From the NCBI RefSeq assembly GCF_003003235.1, contig NZ_PVUE01000001.1, positions 434,001 through 498,000 of the forward strand: DNA of 64,000 nucleotides. Reading direction: 5' to 3'. This stretch comes from Antricoccus suffuscus. Its GTDB lineage: Bacteria > Actinomycetota > Actinomycetes > Mycobacteriales > Antricoccaceae. A program made the position numbers and the translations under genes. The stretch's first letter is position 1. Every line of letters starts with the position of its first letter. Under the pieces are notes generated by a model, which did not search any database, was not told the origin of the DNA, and saw nothing but the letters and a program-made list of their open reading frames with translations. Shown one piece after another: positions 26,046 to 34,159 of this stretch.

Positions 26046-27209
26046 ATGAAGTCTCGATTCAGTCGACAAATGGTCCTCGCCGCGGGCGCGGCAGTGACGC
26101 TGGTCGTGTCCGTCGGTTGCGGTTCTAGCGGTTCGGGGACGAGTGCATCTGGGAGCAGTTCGCCGATCATCGTTGGCCTCGTTCAGCCCTACTCTGGTGC
26201 GGAGTCGTACTACGGCAAGTATGCCGACAACGCCTGGACAATGGCGATGGCGAAGTATGGATCGAAAATCAAGGGGCACCCGATCAAACTTGTCAAAGGG
26301 GACAGTAAATGTGACCCTGCGACGGCGGTGTCGGTCGCACACAAGATCCTGGCCCAGAAGCCGGTGGCGATCGAAGCCCCCGACTGTTCCGGCGACACAT
26401 TGGCGATGTTGCCTATTACTACTGCAAAGAAGGTCCCGCTGGTCTCGGAAAACCTCGCTCCGGACATCACCACCAAAGGAAGCAAGTACGTGTGGCGGGT
26501 GCAGGCCAGCGACGCGGCGACCAACAAGCTGTTCGCGAAATACATTGTCGACCAGGGGCACAAATCGATCGGTGTCATCAACGACACCACGTCGTACGGC
26601 GTGGCTAACGCTGCAACCCTCGTGAGCGGGTTGGCGAAGTCCGCGGTCAAGCCCGACGTCGAGGCGACGTACGACATCGCGGCAACGGATTACTCCGGAC
26701 AGATTCTCAAGGTCAAGCAAGCCAACGTCGAGGCGGCGTACTTCGAGGGCTACGACCTCCAGGAAGGCAACCTCGTTAAGCAGGCACGTAGCCTCGGGCT
26801 CACGATGCCGATCTACGGGCCGACCACGGCCAGTGACGGTACGTTCTTGAAGGCCGCCGGCGACGCCGCCGAAGGCGTCGTGTTCGCGACGTCGTTCCTG
26901 CCGGATTGGTCGTCGACCGCGACGACGTTCGCGAAAGACTGGCAGGACCAGTTCGGGTATCCACCAAATATGGACAGCGTCGGCATGTATCAGGCGGCCG
27001 TGGTGACGATCAAGGCGCTGCAGAAGGCCGGGCCGTCGGCGACCGCGGACGACGTAAACCGCGCGATCAAGGGACTGACGGTGAGCGGCCTGCCCGAGGG
27101 AGCGGTGTCATTCACCTCGACCGGAGATCTCGCACATCCGCTGGTGATGGCGGGCACGTGGCAGGGCGGCGCGACCAAGCTGGTGAAGATACTGGCCAAA
27201 CCCGAATAG
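26046..27209 (+). CDS. livK: ABC transporter substrate-binding lipoprotein (LivK-type)
   Basis: 387 residues. The signal peptide ends in the lipobox VSVGC with lipidated Cys25, so the protein is tethered outside the membrane. The rest is a two-lobed periplasmic-binding fold (IIVGLVQPYSGAESYYGKY near 38, VAIEAPDCSGDTLAMLP near 100). It captures the ligand for LivH/M. Such proteins in actinobacteria bind amino acids, amides or aromatic acids; the catabolic surroundings suggest a non-amino-acid ligand, which is inference. Confidence 0.92.
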   Translation: MKSRFSRQMVLAAGAAVTLVVSVGCGSSGSGTSASGSSSPIIVGLVQPYSGAESYYGKYADNAWTMAMAKYGSKIKGHPIKLVKGDSKCDPATAVSVAHKILAQKPVAIEAPDCSGDTLAMLPITTAKKVPLVSENLAPDITTKGSKYVWRVQASDAATNKLFAKYIVDQGHKSIGVINDTTSYGVANAATLVSGLAKSAVKPDVEATYDIAATDYSGQILKVKQANVEAAYFEGYDLQEGNLVKQARSLGLTMPIYGPTTASDGTFLKAAGDAAEGVVFATSFLPDWSSTATTFAKDWQDQFGYPPNMDSVGMYQAAVVTIKALQKAGPSATADDVNRAIKGLTVSGLPEGAVSFTSTGDLAHPLVMAGTWQGGATKLVKILAKPE

Positions 27210-27242
27210 GCCGCCGGTCGTGGTGGTGACGAGGGGGCGCCG

Positions 27243-28121
27243 ATGACGCTGTTGCTGCAGACGCTTGTCAGTGGGCTGGCCGCGGGCGTGGTCTATGGAC
27301 TGATCGCGCTGGGATTTTCGCTGGTGTACCGCACAAGCAGAGTCATCAACTTCGCGCAGGGAGATCTGGCGGTGCTCGCCGCCTATCTCGCCTATACGCT
27401 CCGACAGCTTGGCTGGCCGGTCATCGTCGCGTGCGTGGTGGGTGTACTCGGCACGGGCGTAGTGGCGGGCATTCTCGAGCGTCTCGCGTTGCGCCCGCTT
27501 TATCGCAGGCCTGGTGCCGTCGCGATCCTGTGCACCGTTGGGTTGGCGATCGTGTTGGAGGCGTGCATTCGGCTGATATGGGGGAGTCTGCCGCTGTCAC
27601 TGCCGTCGATTGCGTCAACCTCGCCGTGGCATTTGGGCGGTCTTGCGATCACCCCGCTGCAGGTGTCGATGTTCGTGGTGGGCCTGGCGATCGCGGTCAT
27701 GGTCACGCTGCTGATCGGGCGCACTCGATCCGGGCGGGCGATGCGCGGTTGCGCGCAAGACCCCGAAGTCGTGGTGCTTTTCGGCGTCAACGTTGATGCC
27801 CTCTACTTCTCCTCGTTCGTGATCGGGGGTCTCCTTGCTGGCGTCGCCGGGATCCTGATAATTCCCACACTGGGGCTGACACCGGATATCGGGCTCAACT
27901 TGAGCGTGCTCGGGTTCAGCGCCGCGGTCCTCGGTGGGCTGGGCAGCATCTGGGGCGCGCTGGCTGGCGGGGTGCTGGTCGGCGTGATCACCAACGTCGC
28001 TGCGGTCTACGTGAGCTCGAGCTACGCCAGCGGGTTCGTGTACCTGATCATGGCGGTGATCCTGTTGGTGCGGGTGCGCGGGCTGTTCGGGGACGAGATT
28101 GAGGCGGTGCGCGAGGTATGA
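27243..28121 (+). CDS. livH: ABC transporter permease (LivH-type)
   Basis: 292 residues with about eight membrane helices, starting LLLQTLVSGLAAGVVYGLIALGFSLVYRTS, the hallmark LivH N-terminus with INFAQGDLAVLAAY just after. AVLGGLGSIWGALAGGVLVG near 222 is the cytoplasmic-loop motif contacting the ATPases. It overlaps livM by four bases (ATGA). Confidence 0.93.
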   Translation: MTLLLQTLVSGLAAGVVYGLIALGFSLVYRTSRVINFAQGDLAVLAAYLAYTLRQLGWPVIVACVVGVLGTGVVAGILERLALRPLYRRPGAVAILCTVGLAIVLEACIRLIWGSLPLSLPSIASTSPWHLGGLAITPLQVSMFVVGLAIAVMVTLLIGRTRSGRAMRGCAQDPEVVVLFGVNVDALYFSSFVIGGLLAGVAGILIIPTLGLTPDIGLNLSVLGFSAAVLGGLGSIWGALAGGVLVGVITNVAAVYVSSSYASGFVYLIMAVILLVRVRGLFGDEIEAVREV

Positions 28122-29131
28122 CTCCAGACACATCGGGTCTCGGCGTACGCCGTTCGTGGCCGCACGACCTGCGGCTGCTGTGGTTTGTCATCGGTACCGT
28201 CGCGGTCACGGTGCTGGCACCGGTAATCGTGACCGGGCCCAATTTGCTGACGTTCGACCTGGCAGTCATCTACGCGATCGCCGCAATCGGTCTCAACGTC
28301 ATCTTTGGACTCGGCGGTTTGCTGTCGGTGGCTCAGGCCGCCGTGATGGCAGTCGGGGCGTACGCCGTCGTACTCACGCTCAATCGGTTCCACATCGCGG
28401 TCCTGCTTGCACTTGCGATCGCTTGCGTGCTGGGCGCGGTCACCTCCGGGCTCACCGGGCTCATCGCGATAAGGATCCGTTCGCACTATTTCATTCTCGC
28501 CAGTGTCGCCCTCGCCGAAGGCGTCGTCCTGGTCATCACCAACGAGACGAAGCTGACCGGCGGTAGCAACGGGGTGGGGTTCGACGGGCTGCCCACGGTG
28601 TTCGGGCTGGACCCATCCGACCCGGCGCAGTTCGTGCTGATCGGTGTCCCGCTGGCCGGTCTCGTCTGGTATCTCGCCGCCTGCTTGCGTGAGTCGCGGC
28701 TCGGTGTCGCCCTACACGCGGTGCGCAGCGACGACTACTTAGCGCTCGCCTCCGCGATCCCAGCCAGCCGGTGTCGACTATGGGCGACGGTGATCGGCGG
28801 CGCGTTCGGTGGCCTGGCCGGGGGGCTGCTGGCATTGCTCGACGGCTATATCGGGCCGCAAAGCTTTGGCCTCACCACGGCCGTACTGCTGCTGCTGATG
28901 GTCGTATTCGGAGGCGCGTCGTCCAACGGAGGAACGGTCGTCGCCGCGATCGTGCTGACCGCGCTCACTCAGGGCCTGTTGACCGCAACCAAGGTCGGCG
29001 ACCTGGTGTACGGCGTCGCAATCGTGCTGCTGCTCGTTTTCGCCAGCGGTGGACTGGCCGGGCTGGCCCGCGGCGCATTCGAATGGGGCCGGCGACGGGG
29101 CCACCGTAGCAAGACGGGGCAGTCGACATGA
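28118..29131 (+). CDS. livM: ABC transporter permease (LivM-type)
   Basis: 337 residues with about nine membrane helices. AIAAIGLNVIFGLGGLLSVAQAA near 47-69 is the LivM signature, and FGGLAGGLLALLDGYIGPQSFGL lies near 229. It pairs with LivH to form the channel. The gene overlaps both neighbours by four bases, so the permeases and LivG are translationally coupled. Confidence 0.93.
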   Translation: MTPDTSGLGVRRSWPHDLRLLWFVIGTVAVTVLAPVIVTGPNLLTFDLAVIYAIAAIGLNVIFGLGGLLSVAQAAVMAVGAYAVVLTLNRFHIAVLLALAIACVLGAVTSGLTGLIAIRIRSHYFILASVALAEGVVLVITNETKLTGGSNGVGFDGLPTVFGLDPSDPAQFVLIGVPLAGLVWYLAACLRESRLGVALHAVRSDDYLALASAIPASRCRLWATVIGGAFGGLAGGLLALLDGYIGPQSFGLTTAVLLLLMVVFGGASSNGGTVVAAIVLTALTQGLLTATKVGDLVYGVAIVLLLVFASGGLAGLARGAFEWGRRRGHRSKTGQST

Positions 29132-29943
29132 CTCAAGGTGCGCTATCCATCGACGGCCTGAGTGTCCACTTCGGCGGCCTGCAGGCATTGCGTGGCGTCT
29201 CGGCCGAGATCACGCCGGGCTCCGTCCACGGTCTGCTCGGGCCCAACGGGTCGGGGAAGACGACACTGCTCAACGCCGTGTGCGGTTTCGTCCGGTCGAC
29301 CGGGCGGGTGTGTCTTGACGGTGTTTCGTTGACGCGCGCGCCGGCGTACGTACGCGCGCGCAGCGGCCTTCTGCGGACCTTTCAGTCCCCGAAGCTGGTG
29401 CCGGACCTGACGGTGGAGGAACTACTGCGCGTTGGAGAGCATCCGCGCGGCTTCCGGCCGTGGTGGCTCGTCACTGCGTTGCCGCTGCGCGACAGTCGGG
29501 CCCGCAAGTCGGGCCAGCAGCGGGCATTGGCCACACTCGACCTTCTGGGCCTCGATGGATCCCTGCTCGCGGTGCCGATCCGTGATCTGTCGCAAGGCGT
29601 GTTGAAGATGGTCGACATCGCGCGAGCGCTGATGGCCGATCCGAAGGTGCTGCTGCTCGACGAACCATCTTCGGGAATGAGCGAGGCCGAGATCGCCCGA
29701 TTGCGCGGCCACATCCTGGAGTTGGCGAGACGCGGTACGACGCTGCTGCTGGTCGAGCACAACCTGCCGCTAGTGCGAGCCGTCTGCGATCGAGTTACGG
29801 TGCTCAACCTCGGCGAGCAGCTGACCTCGGGTCCGACCGCCGACGTGTTGACCAGGCCCGAGGTCGTCGAGGCCTTTCTGGGTGTCGGCGCCGATGGGAG
29901 TGTGCCTAACGCCGTCCAAGAGCAACCCGGCGGCGGGCCTTGA
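29128..29943 (+). CDS. livG: ABC transporter ATP-binding protein (LivG-type)
   Basis: 271 residues. Walker A GPNGSGKTT near 37-45 and Walker B KVLLLDEPSSGMSEAEI near 173. The ABC signature is unusual, LSQGVLKMVDIARAL instead of LSGGQ or LPYGQQR. RTFQSPKLVPDLTVEELL is the Q-loop region. It completes the importer. The gene ends 70 bp before a convergent acetyltransferase, and I saw no strong hairpin there. Confidence 0.92.
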   Translation: MTQGALSIDGLSVHFGGLQALRGVSAEITPGSVHGLLGPNGSGKTTLLNAVCGFVRSTGRVCLDGVSLTRAPAYVRARSGLLRTFQSPKLVPDLTVEELLRVGEHPRGFRPWWLVTALPLRDSRARKSGQQRALATLDLLGLDGSLLAVPIRDLSQGVLKMVDIARALMADPKVLLLDEPSSGMSEAEIARLRGHILELARRGTTLLLVEHNLPLVRAVCDRVTVLNLGEQLTSGPTADVLTRPEVVEAFLGVGADGSVPNAVQEQPGGGP

Positions 29944-30012
29944 CGCGTGCCGCGATTCCGCCGGTCACGAGCGTGGCCGCAGCGATGTCGGTGTGAAGGG
30001 CCGGTCGCCTCT

Positions 30013-30549
30013 CTACGTTTCGAGCGCGCGCTCCATCACGTAGTCGTGGTGCAGTTCAGGGCCGACGTAGAACGTCTTCGGCCCGACGATCGCGAACCCC
30101 TGTTTCTGATAGAAGCGAAGTGCGCGGCCGTTTTCCTGGTTGACCCCGAGCCAGATGCCGCGGGCGCCGGCAGCGACCGCCTGCCGCATCGTCTCGTCGA
30201 GGAGCGGCCCGGCCAGTCCGCTGCCGTGCGAGTCTTGCAGGGTGTAGACCTTGCTTAGCTCGATGGTGGGCCGGATCGTGATCGCGCCCGCGACGTCTTC
30301 GTCGGTTGGGTCGCCCCCGACGAGCATCGTGTAACCGGCGGCGAGTCCGTCGCGTTCGGCCAGTACGACGATCCGGTCTGGGTCGGCCAAATAGTCGGTG
30401 AATCGCGCGGGCGTCAAGTGCGCTTGGATGAACTCGGCGATCGCATCCGGCGCGGCGCCGGGCGGGCAGGCGAGTGGAAACGTAGCGGCCGCGAGCTCGC
30501 CCAGTGCGTCGGCGTCGGCGGATTCTGCGAGTCGGATGGTCGTAGTCAC
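30013..30549 (-). CDS. GNAT-family N-acetyltransferase
   Basis: 178 residues with the GNAT acetyl-CoA site: IELSKVYTLQDSHGSGLAGPLLDE near 98-121 (motif A, Q/R-x-x-G-x-G/A variant) and WLGVNQENGRALRFYQKQGFAIVG near 136-159 (motif B). The substrate is not predictable. It lies 16 bp after the SDR gene on the same strand. Confidence 0.9.
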   Translation of the reverse strand: MTTTIRLAESADADALGELAAATFPLACPPGAAPDAIAEFIQAHLTPARFTDYLADPDRIVVLAERDGLAAGYTMLVGGDPTDEDVAGAITIRPTIELSKVYTLQDSHGSGLAGPLLDETMRQAVAAGARGIWLGVNQENGRALRFYQKQGFAIVGPKTFYVGPELHHDYVMERALET

Positions 30550-30565
30550 TTGGCGATAATAGGCG

Positions 30566-31255
30566 CTACTTGCGGGTGGGCCGGACCGAGATCATGTCGA
30601 CGGTCGCCTCCTCGGTGGCGTCGACGGCCAGTCGTACCGCCTTAGCGATCGATTCGGGCTTGAGGTAGAGCTCCGGCTGGTATTCGCCGCCGTTGTATTC
30701 GACGATGTCGTGCTGCATGTCGGTGTCGACTTTGCCCGGGTGTATCGAACTGACCCTTATGCCGTTCGGCCGTTCCTCCTCGCGTAACACGTCGCCGAAT
30801 GCGCGCAGCGCCCACTTCGTCGCGCAGTAGATGCTGTTGTCGGGCAGCGTCATCAGGCCGAACCCGGAGTTGATGAGCACGACCTGCCCGTTGGTCGCCC
30901 TCAACTGTGGCAGCAAGAGCGTTGTCAGCTGGGCGACGGCAAACAGGTTGACCTCGAACTCATCGCGCCACTGCTGCCGGCTCATCTGGTCGATGGGTCC
31001 TCGGGTCGCGACGCCGGCGGAATGGACTAGTACGTCGAGGCCCGCGATCTGCTTCGCCGCGCGCTCGACGTCTTCGTCGTCCGACATGTCCGCCGTGAAC
31101 GGTTCTGCCGATCGAAAAGTTGCCGCGAGTTCTTTGAGCCGTTGCTCGTCGCGACCACCCAGGAGCAGGTTGTGAGTGGCTTCCAGTTCACGTGCGATGG
31201 CCAAGCCAATGCCCCGTGACGCGCCGGTGATCAGGGCTGTTGGTAGTGAAGTCAT
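30566..31255 (-). CDS. Short-chain dehydrogenase/reductase (SDR)
   Basis: 229 residues. TGASRGIG near 10-17, HSAG near 80 (usually NNAG), and YCATK near 148 make a complete classical SDR; the short C-terminus suits the cd08932-like subgroup. It is divergent from serA and probably cotranscribed with the acetyltransferase. Substrate unknown. Confidence 0.88.
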   Translation of the reverse strand: MTSLPTALITGASRGIGLAIARELEATHNLLLGGRDEQRLKELAATFRSAEPFTADMSDDEDVERAAKQIAGLDVLVHSAGVATRGPIDQMSRQQWRDEFEVNLFAVAQLTTLLLPQLRATNGQVVLINSGFGLMTLPDNSIYCATKWALRAFGDVLREEERPNGIRVSSIHPGKVDTDMQHDIVEYNGGEYQPELYLKPESIAKAVRLAVDATEEATVDMISVRPTRK

Positions 31256-31360
31256 GAACCCACTCTATGGAACCCGAACGCGACTCTGTTGGAATACGTG
31301 TGAGGAAGATGGCGTTGAGGGGGCTAATCAACCGGGACCTGACGGCGTAAACTTGGCACG

Positions 31361-31446
31361 GTCGATGGCCGTAACTGGCGTTTAGGGTGGGCAACCACCA
31401 GGGAGCGGCCGGCATTACTTTCGACTTCGGGACCGTACGCCTGGGC
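31361..31446 (+). promoter_or_regulatory. ZTP (pfl) riboswitch upstream of serA
   Basis: The aptamer of the ZTP/ZMP riboswitch can be assembled. P1 is GGCCG (31367-31371) with CGGCC (31406-31410). ACTGGCG (31374-31380) is the conserved J1/2 strand. P2 hairpin is GGTGG-GCAA-CCACC (31386-31399), followed by AGGGAGC. The pseudoknot strand CGCCTGGGC (31438-31446) can pair with TGGCG. The P3 stem is tcgacttcgg-like, 31421-31430. After it, CTCGGG (31447-31452) could pair with CCCGAG just ahead of the GGAG of serA, which suggests control of translation. ZTP signals low 10-formyl-tetrahydrofolate, and serine feeds one-carbon units. Confidence 0.85.
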
Positions 31447-31521
31447 CTCGGGTTTGCCTTTGTATGACGCTGCGGAATTGACACCGCTGCGAAACACTGC
31501 CCGAGACCCGCAGGAGCGCGA

Positions 31522-32853
31522 GTGACGACGACAACCCACGTTTACCGACTGTCCCCCGAGATCCGTGACCAAGTACGCCGCGCCGGCGCCGGCGCAGAAG
31601 GATCGGCCGTGCCTAACGAACTTCAGATGAACGCCGCGCACATCCCGAGTGATGAGATTCGGGTGCTGCTGCTGGAGAACATCCACCCCGACGCAGTCAC
31701 CGTGCTCGAAGGCGCGGGCTTCCAGGTCGAGACCACCTCGGGCTCGCTGTCCGAGGCCGAGCTGATCGAGCGGGTCAAAGGTGTCCACCTTCTGGGTATC
31801 CGTTCCAACACGAAGATCACCGAGAAGGTGCTCGACGCGGCCGACAGCCTGCTCGCAATCGGCGCGTTCTGCATCGGCACCAATCAAATCGACCTCGGCG
31901 CCGCGACCAGCCGCGGCGTGACCGTCTTCAACGCGCCGTACTCCAACACCCGCTCGGTAGTCGAGCTTGTGATTGGCGAGATCATCTCGCTGGCCCGCCG
32001 CCTCCCACGCAAGAACAAGAACATGCACGACGGTATCTGGGACAAGTCGGCGACCGGCAGCCACGAAGTGCGCGGCCGCAAGCTGGGAATCGTCGGCTAC
32101 GGCAACATCGGGTCGCAGCTGTCCGTGGTCGCTGAAGCCCTCGGGTTCGCGGTGTCCTTCTACGACACCGCCGACAAGCTCGCGCTCGGCAACGCCAGGA
32201 AGGTCGACACCCTCGATCAGTTGCTGGCCGAAAACGACGTGATCACCCTGCACGTCGACGGCCGTCCAGGCAATGCCGGGCTGTTCGGGGCGGCGGAGTT
32301 CGCGAAGATGAAGGACCGTGCGTTATTCCTCAACCTCTCGCGCGGCATGGTCGTGGACCATCACGCCCTGCGCGAGCATGTCCTTAGCGGGCACATCGCC
32401 GGCGCGGCCGTGGACGTGTTTCCGGAGGAGCCGAAGAACCGTGGCGACGAGTTCGTCTCCGACCTGCGCGGCCTGGACAACGTCATCCTGACCCCGCACG
32501 TGGGCGGGTCGACCGAAGAGGCGCAGATCCACATCGGCAACTTCGTGGCGGGCAAGTTCAAGGCATTCGTCGAAGACGGCAGCACCTCGCTCGCGGTCAA
32601 CATGCCGACGCTCGACCTTCCCGAGCGCGAAGGTAGTCGGCGGATCGTGCACACGCACCAAAACACCCCCGGCGTACTGGCCGCGATCAACCAGGTGCTG
32701 GCCGATCACGGCGCCAATATCGAGGGGCAGTTCCTGGGCACCCGCGGCGACGTCGGTTACGTGATCACCGATATCGGCTGCGAAATCGAGCCGGCCGTCA
32801 TCAAGGAGCTCGCCGCGATGTCGCAGACGATCCGGCTGCGTGTCCTTTCGTAG
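31522..32853 (+). CDS. serA: D-3-phosphoglycerate dehydrogenase with C-terminal ACT domain (E. coli-type)
   Basis: 443 residues; catalyses the first step of serine synthesis, 3-phosphoglycerate to phosphohydroxypyruvate with NAD. Substrate-binding region IRSNTKITEKVLDAADSL near 93, NAD motif GIVGYGNIGSQ near 190-200, the catalytic Arg, Glu and His are in the LSRGMVVD, FPEEPKN and LTPHVGGSTEEAQ segments near 272, 297 and 325. A short ACT domain ends the protein, so serine feedback is likely. It is about 30 residues longer at the N-terminus than E. coli SerA. GTG start with GCAGGAGCGCGA; a ZTP riboswitch precedes and a strong hairpin follows. Confidence 0.92.
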   Translation: MTTTTHVYRLSPEIRDQVRRAGAGAEGSAVPNELQMNAAHIPSDEIRVLLLENIHPDAVTVLEGAGFQVETTSGSLSEAELIERVKGVHLLGIRSNTKITEKVLDAADSLLAIGAFCIGTNQIDLGAATSRGVTVFNAPYSNTRSVVELVIGEIISLARRLPRKNKNMHDGIWDKSATGSHEVRGRKLGIVGYGNIGSQLSVVAEALGFAVSFYDTADKLALGNARKVDTLDQLLAENDVITLHVDGRPGNAGLFGAAEFAKMKDRALFLNLSRGMVVDHHALREHVLSGHIAGAAVDVFPEEPKNRGDEFVSDLRGLDNVILTPHVGGSTEEAQIHIGNFVAGKFKAFVEDGSTSLAVNMPTLDLPEREGSRRIVHTHQNTPGVLAAINQVLADHGANIEGQFLGTRGDVGYVITDIGCEIEPAVIKELAAMSQTIRLRVLS

Positions 32854-32871
32854 CTCCTCTTTCTTCATAAG

Positions 32872-32912
32872 GTCATACGCCCTGGTCGCTACTAGCGACC
32901 GGGGCGTATGAC
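32872..32912 (+). terminator. Strong hairpin terminator of serA
   Basis: The arms are 32872-32891 and 32893-32912, 20 bp with a single G-T wobble, around a centre of TACTAG. GTTATTCG follows, with only a short T-rich tail. It sits 19 bp after the serA stop and before the pirin promoter. Confidence 0.8.
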
Positions 32913-32940
32913 GTTATTCGTGTGTGCCGTCTTGCGAGGG

Positions 32941-32974
32941 TTGACACCGTGAGTTATAGTTGAAACATCAACTA
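32941..32974 (+). promoter_or_regulatory. Promoter and MarR-like operator of the pirin gene
   Basis: A consensus -35 TTGACA at 32941-32946 is followed by the palindrome TAGTTGAAACATCAACTA at 32957-32974 (7-bp arms, 4-base spacer). The palindrome covers the expected -10 region, so a bound repressor would block transcription. The AGTTGA half-site is of the MarR/DUF24 type. AAAGGAG follows directly as the ribosome site. Confidence 0.65.
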
Positions 32975-32986
32975 AAGGAGAACCTC

Positions 32987-33970
32987 ATGCCTGCGATCAC
33001 CGTTCCTGACATCACCGTCGTACCTCGCATTCCTGCCGTTGACCGCACCTCCCAGGTCGCGCGTCCGGTGAAGAGCATTACTACGTCGCCCCGCGGTTTC
33101 GAGGGTGAAGGTTTCCCGGTACGCCGCGCCTTTGCCGGCGTAGGCCTGCAGGATCTCGACCCGTTCGTGCACATGGACCAGATGGGCGAGGTCGAATACG
33201 CGCCAGGCGAGGCGAAAGGTACGCCGTGGCACCCGCACCGCGGTTTCGAGACCGTCACCTACATGATCGACGGCATCATGGACCACGGGGATTCGCTGGG
33301 TAGCAAGGGAAGTATCACCGACGGTGACACCCAATGGATGACCGCTGGTTCGGGGATTCTGCACATCGAGGCGCCGCCGGAGCACCTCGTCGTCTCGGGT
33401 GGTCTGTTCCACGGGCTGCAGCTTTGGGTCAACCTGCCGGCGGCCGACAAGATGGCGCAACCGCGCTACCAGGACCTCGTGTCCGCGGACACCGCGCTGG
33501 CGACAACCTCCGACGGCGGCGCCCTCATCCGGGTCGTCGCGGGTCAGGTCGGCCACATCCACGGTCCGGGTGCGACGTACACGCCGATCACGTTCTCGCA
33601 CACCACCGTCTCCGCCGGAGCGTCGGTCGAGCTTCCGTGGCGGCAAGATTTCAACGCGCTCGTCTACGTACTATCCGGACGGGGCACCGTCGGGGCCGAC
33701 AAGCGGCCGATCGAGGCTGGGCAACTCGCCGTCTTCGGCCCGGGCGACTTCATCGAGTTCGCCGCCGGACGGCCGGTCGATGGACGTACGCCGGACCTCG
33801 ATGTCGTCGTACTCGGTGGGCGTCCGATCAAGGAACCGGTCGCGATGTATGGCCCGTTCGTCATGAACACCAAGGCCGAGCTCATCACCGCGTTCGAGGA
33901 CTACCAGGCCGGGCGACTCGGTCAGGTGCCCGCCGTACACGGCGCCGAACTGCGCACGACCGAGGACTAA
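32987..33970 (+). CDS. Pirin family protein
   Basis: 327 residues. Two cupin beta-barrels; the metal ligands of the first sit in HPHRGFETVTYM (about 84-95) and HIEAPPEH near 126-133 with WMTAGSGI before it. FHGLQLWVNLP near 140 is another pirin signature. Bacterial pirins include quercetinases and regulators of redox metabolism; which applies is unclear. ATG 32987 is preceded by AAAGGAGAACCTC. The promoter carries a palindrome that suggests redox or electrophile control. Confidence 0.9.
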   Translation: MPAITVPDITVVPRIPAVDRTSQVARPVKSITTSPRGFEGEGFPVRRAFAGVGLQDLDPFVHMDQMGEVEYAPGEAKGTPWHPHRGFETVTYMIDGIMDHGDSLGSKGSITDGDTQWMTAGSGILHIEAPPEHLVVSGGLFHGLQLWVNLPAADKMAQPRYQDLVSADTALATTSDGGALIRVVAGQVGHIHGPGATYTPITFSHTTVSAGASVELPWRQDFNALVYVLSGRGTVGADKRPIEAGQLAVFGPGDFIEFAAGRPVDGRTPDLDVVVLGGRPIKEPVAMYGPFVMNTKAELITAFEDYQAGRLGQVPAVHGAELRTTED

Positions 33971-34075
33971 ATCGGGCTCGCATTCGTGAGTCGGTGAGTT
34001 TCTCCTGTGCTCGATCTGCGCACAGGAGTTCGTCGACCTTTGCGCTGTTCGCGACCGGTTCGAGGCGGGCGAAAT

Positions 34076-34115
34076 ACAACCTATGTGGTAAATTTTCGAC
34101 TAAGGTTGTTTGACA
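34076..34115. promoter_or_regulatory. Inverted repeat and promoter of the AbiE-like operon
   Basis: ACAACCT (34076-34082) and AGGTTGT (34103-34109) are perfect inverted repeats around an AT-rich 20-base spacer. TTGACA follows at 34110-34115 and GATACT at 34131-34136, a plausible though short-spaced promoter. AbiEi antitoxins are known to bind inverted repeats at their own promoters, so autoregulation is likely. Confidence 0.5.
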
Positions 34116-34159
34116 GTTATGATGGCGAGTGATACTGATCAGAGAATTGGCTTGAGTGA

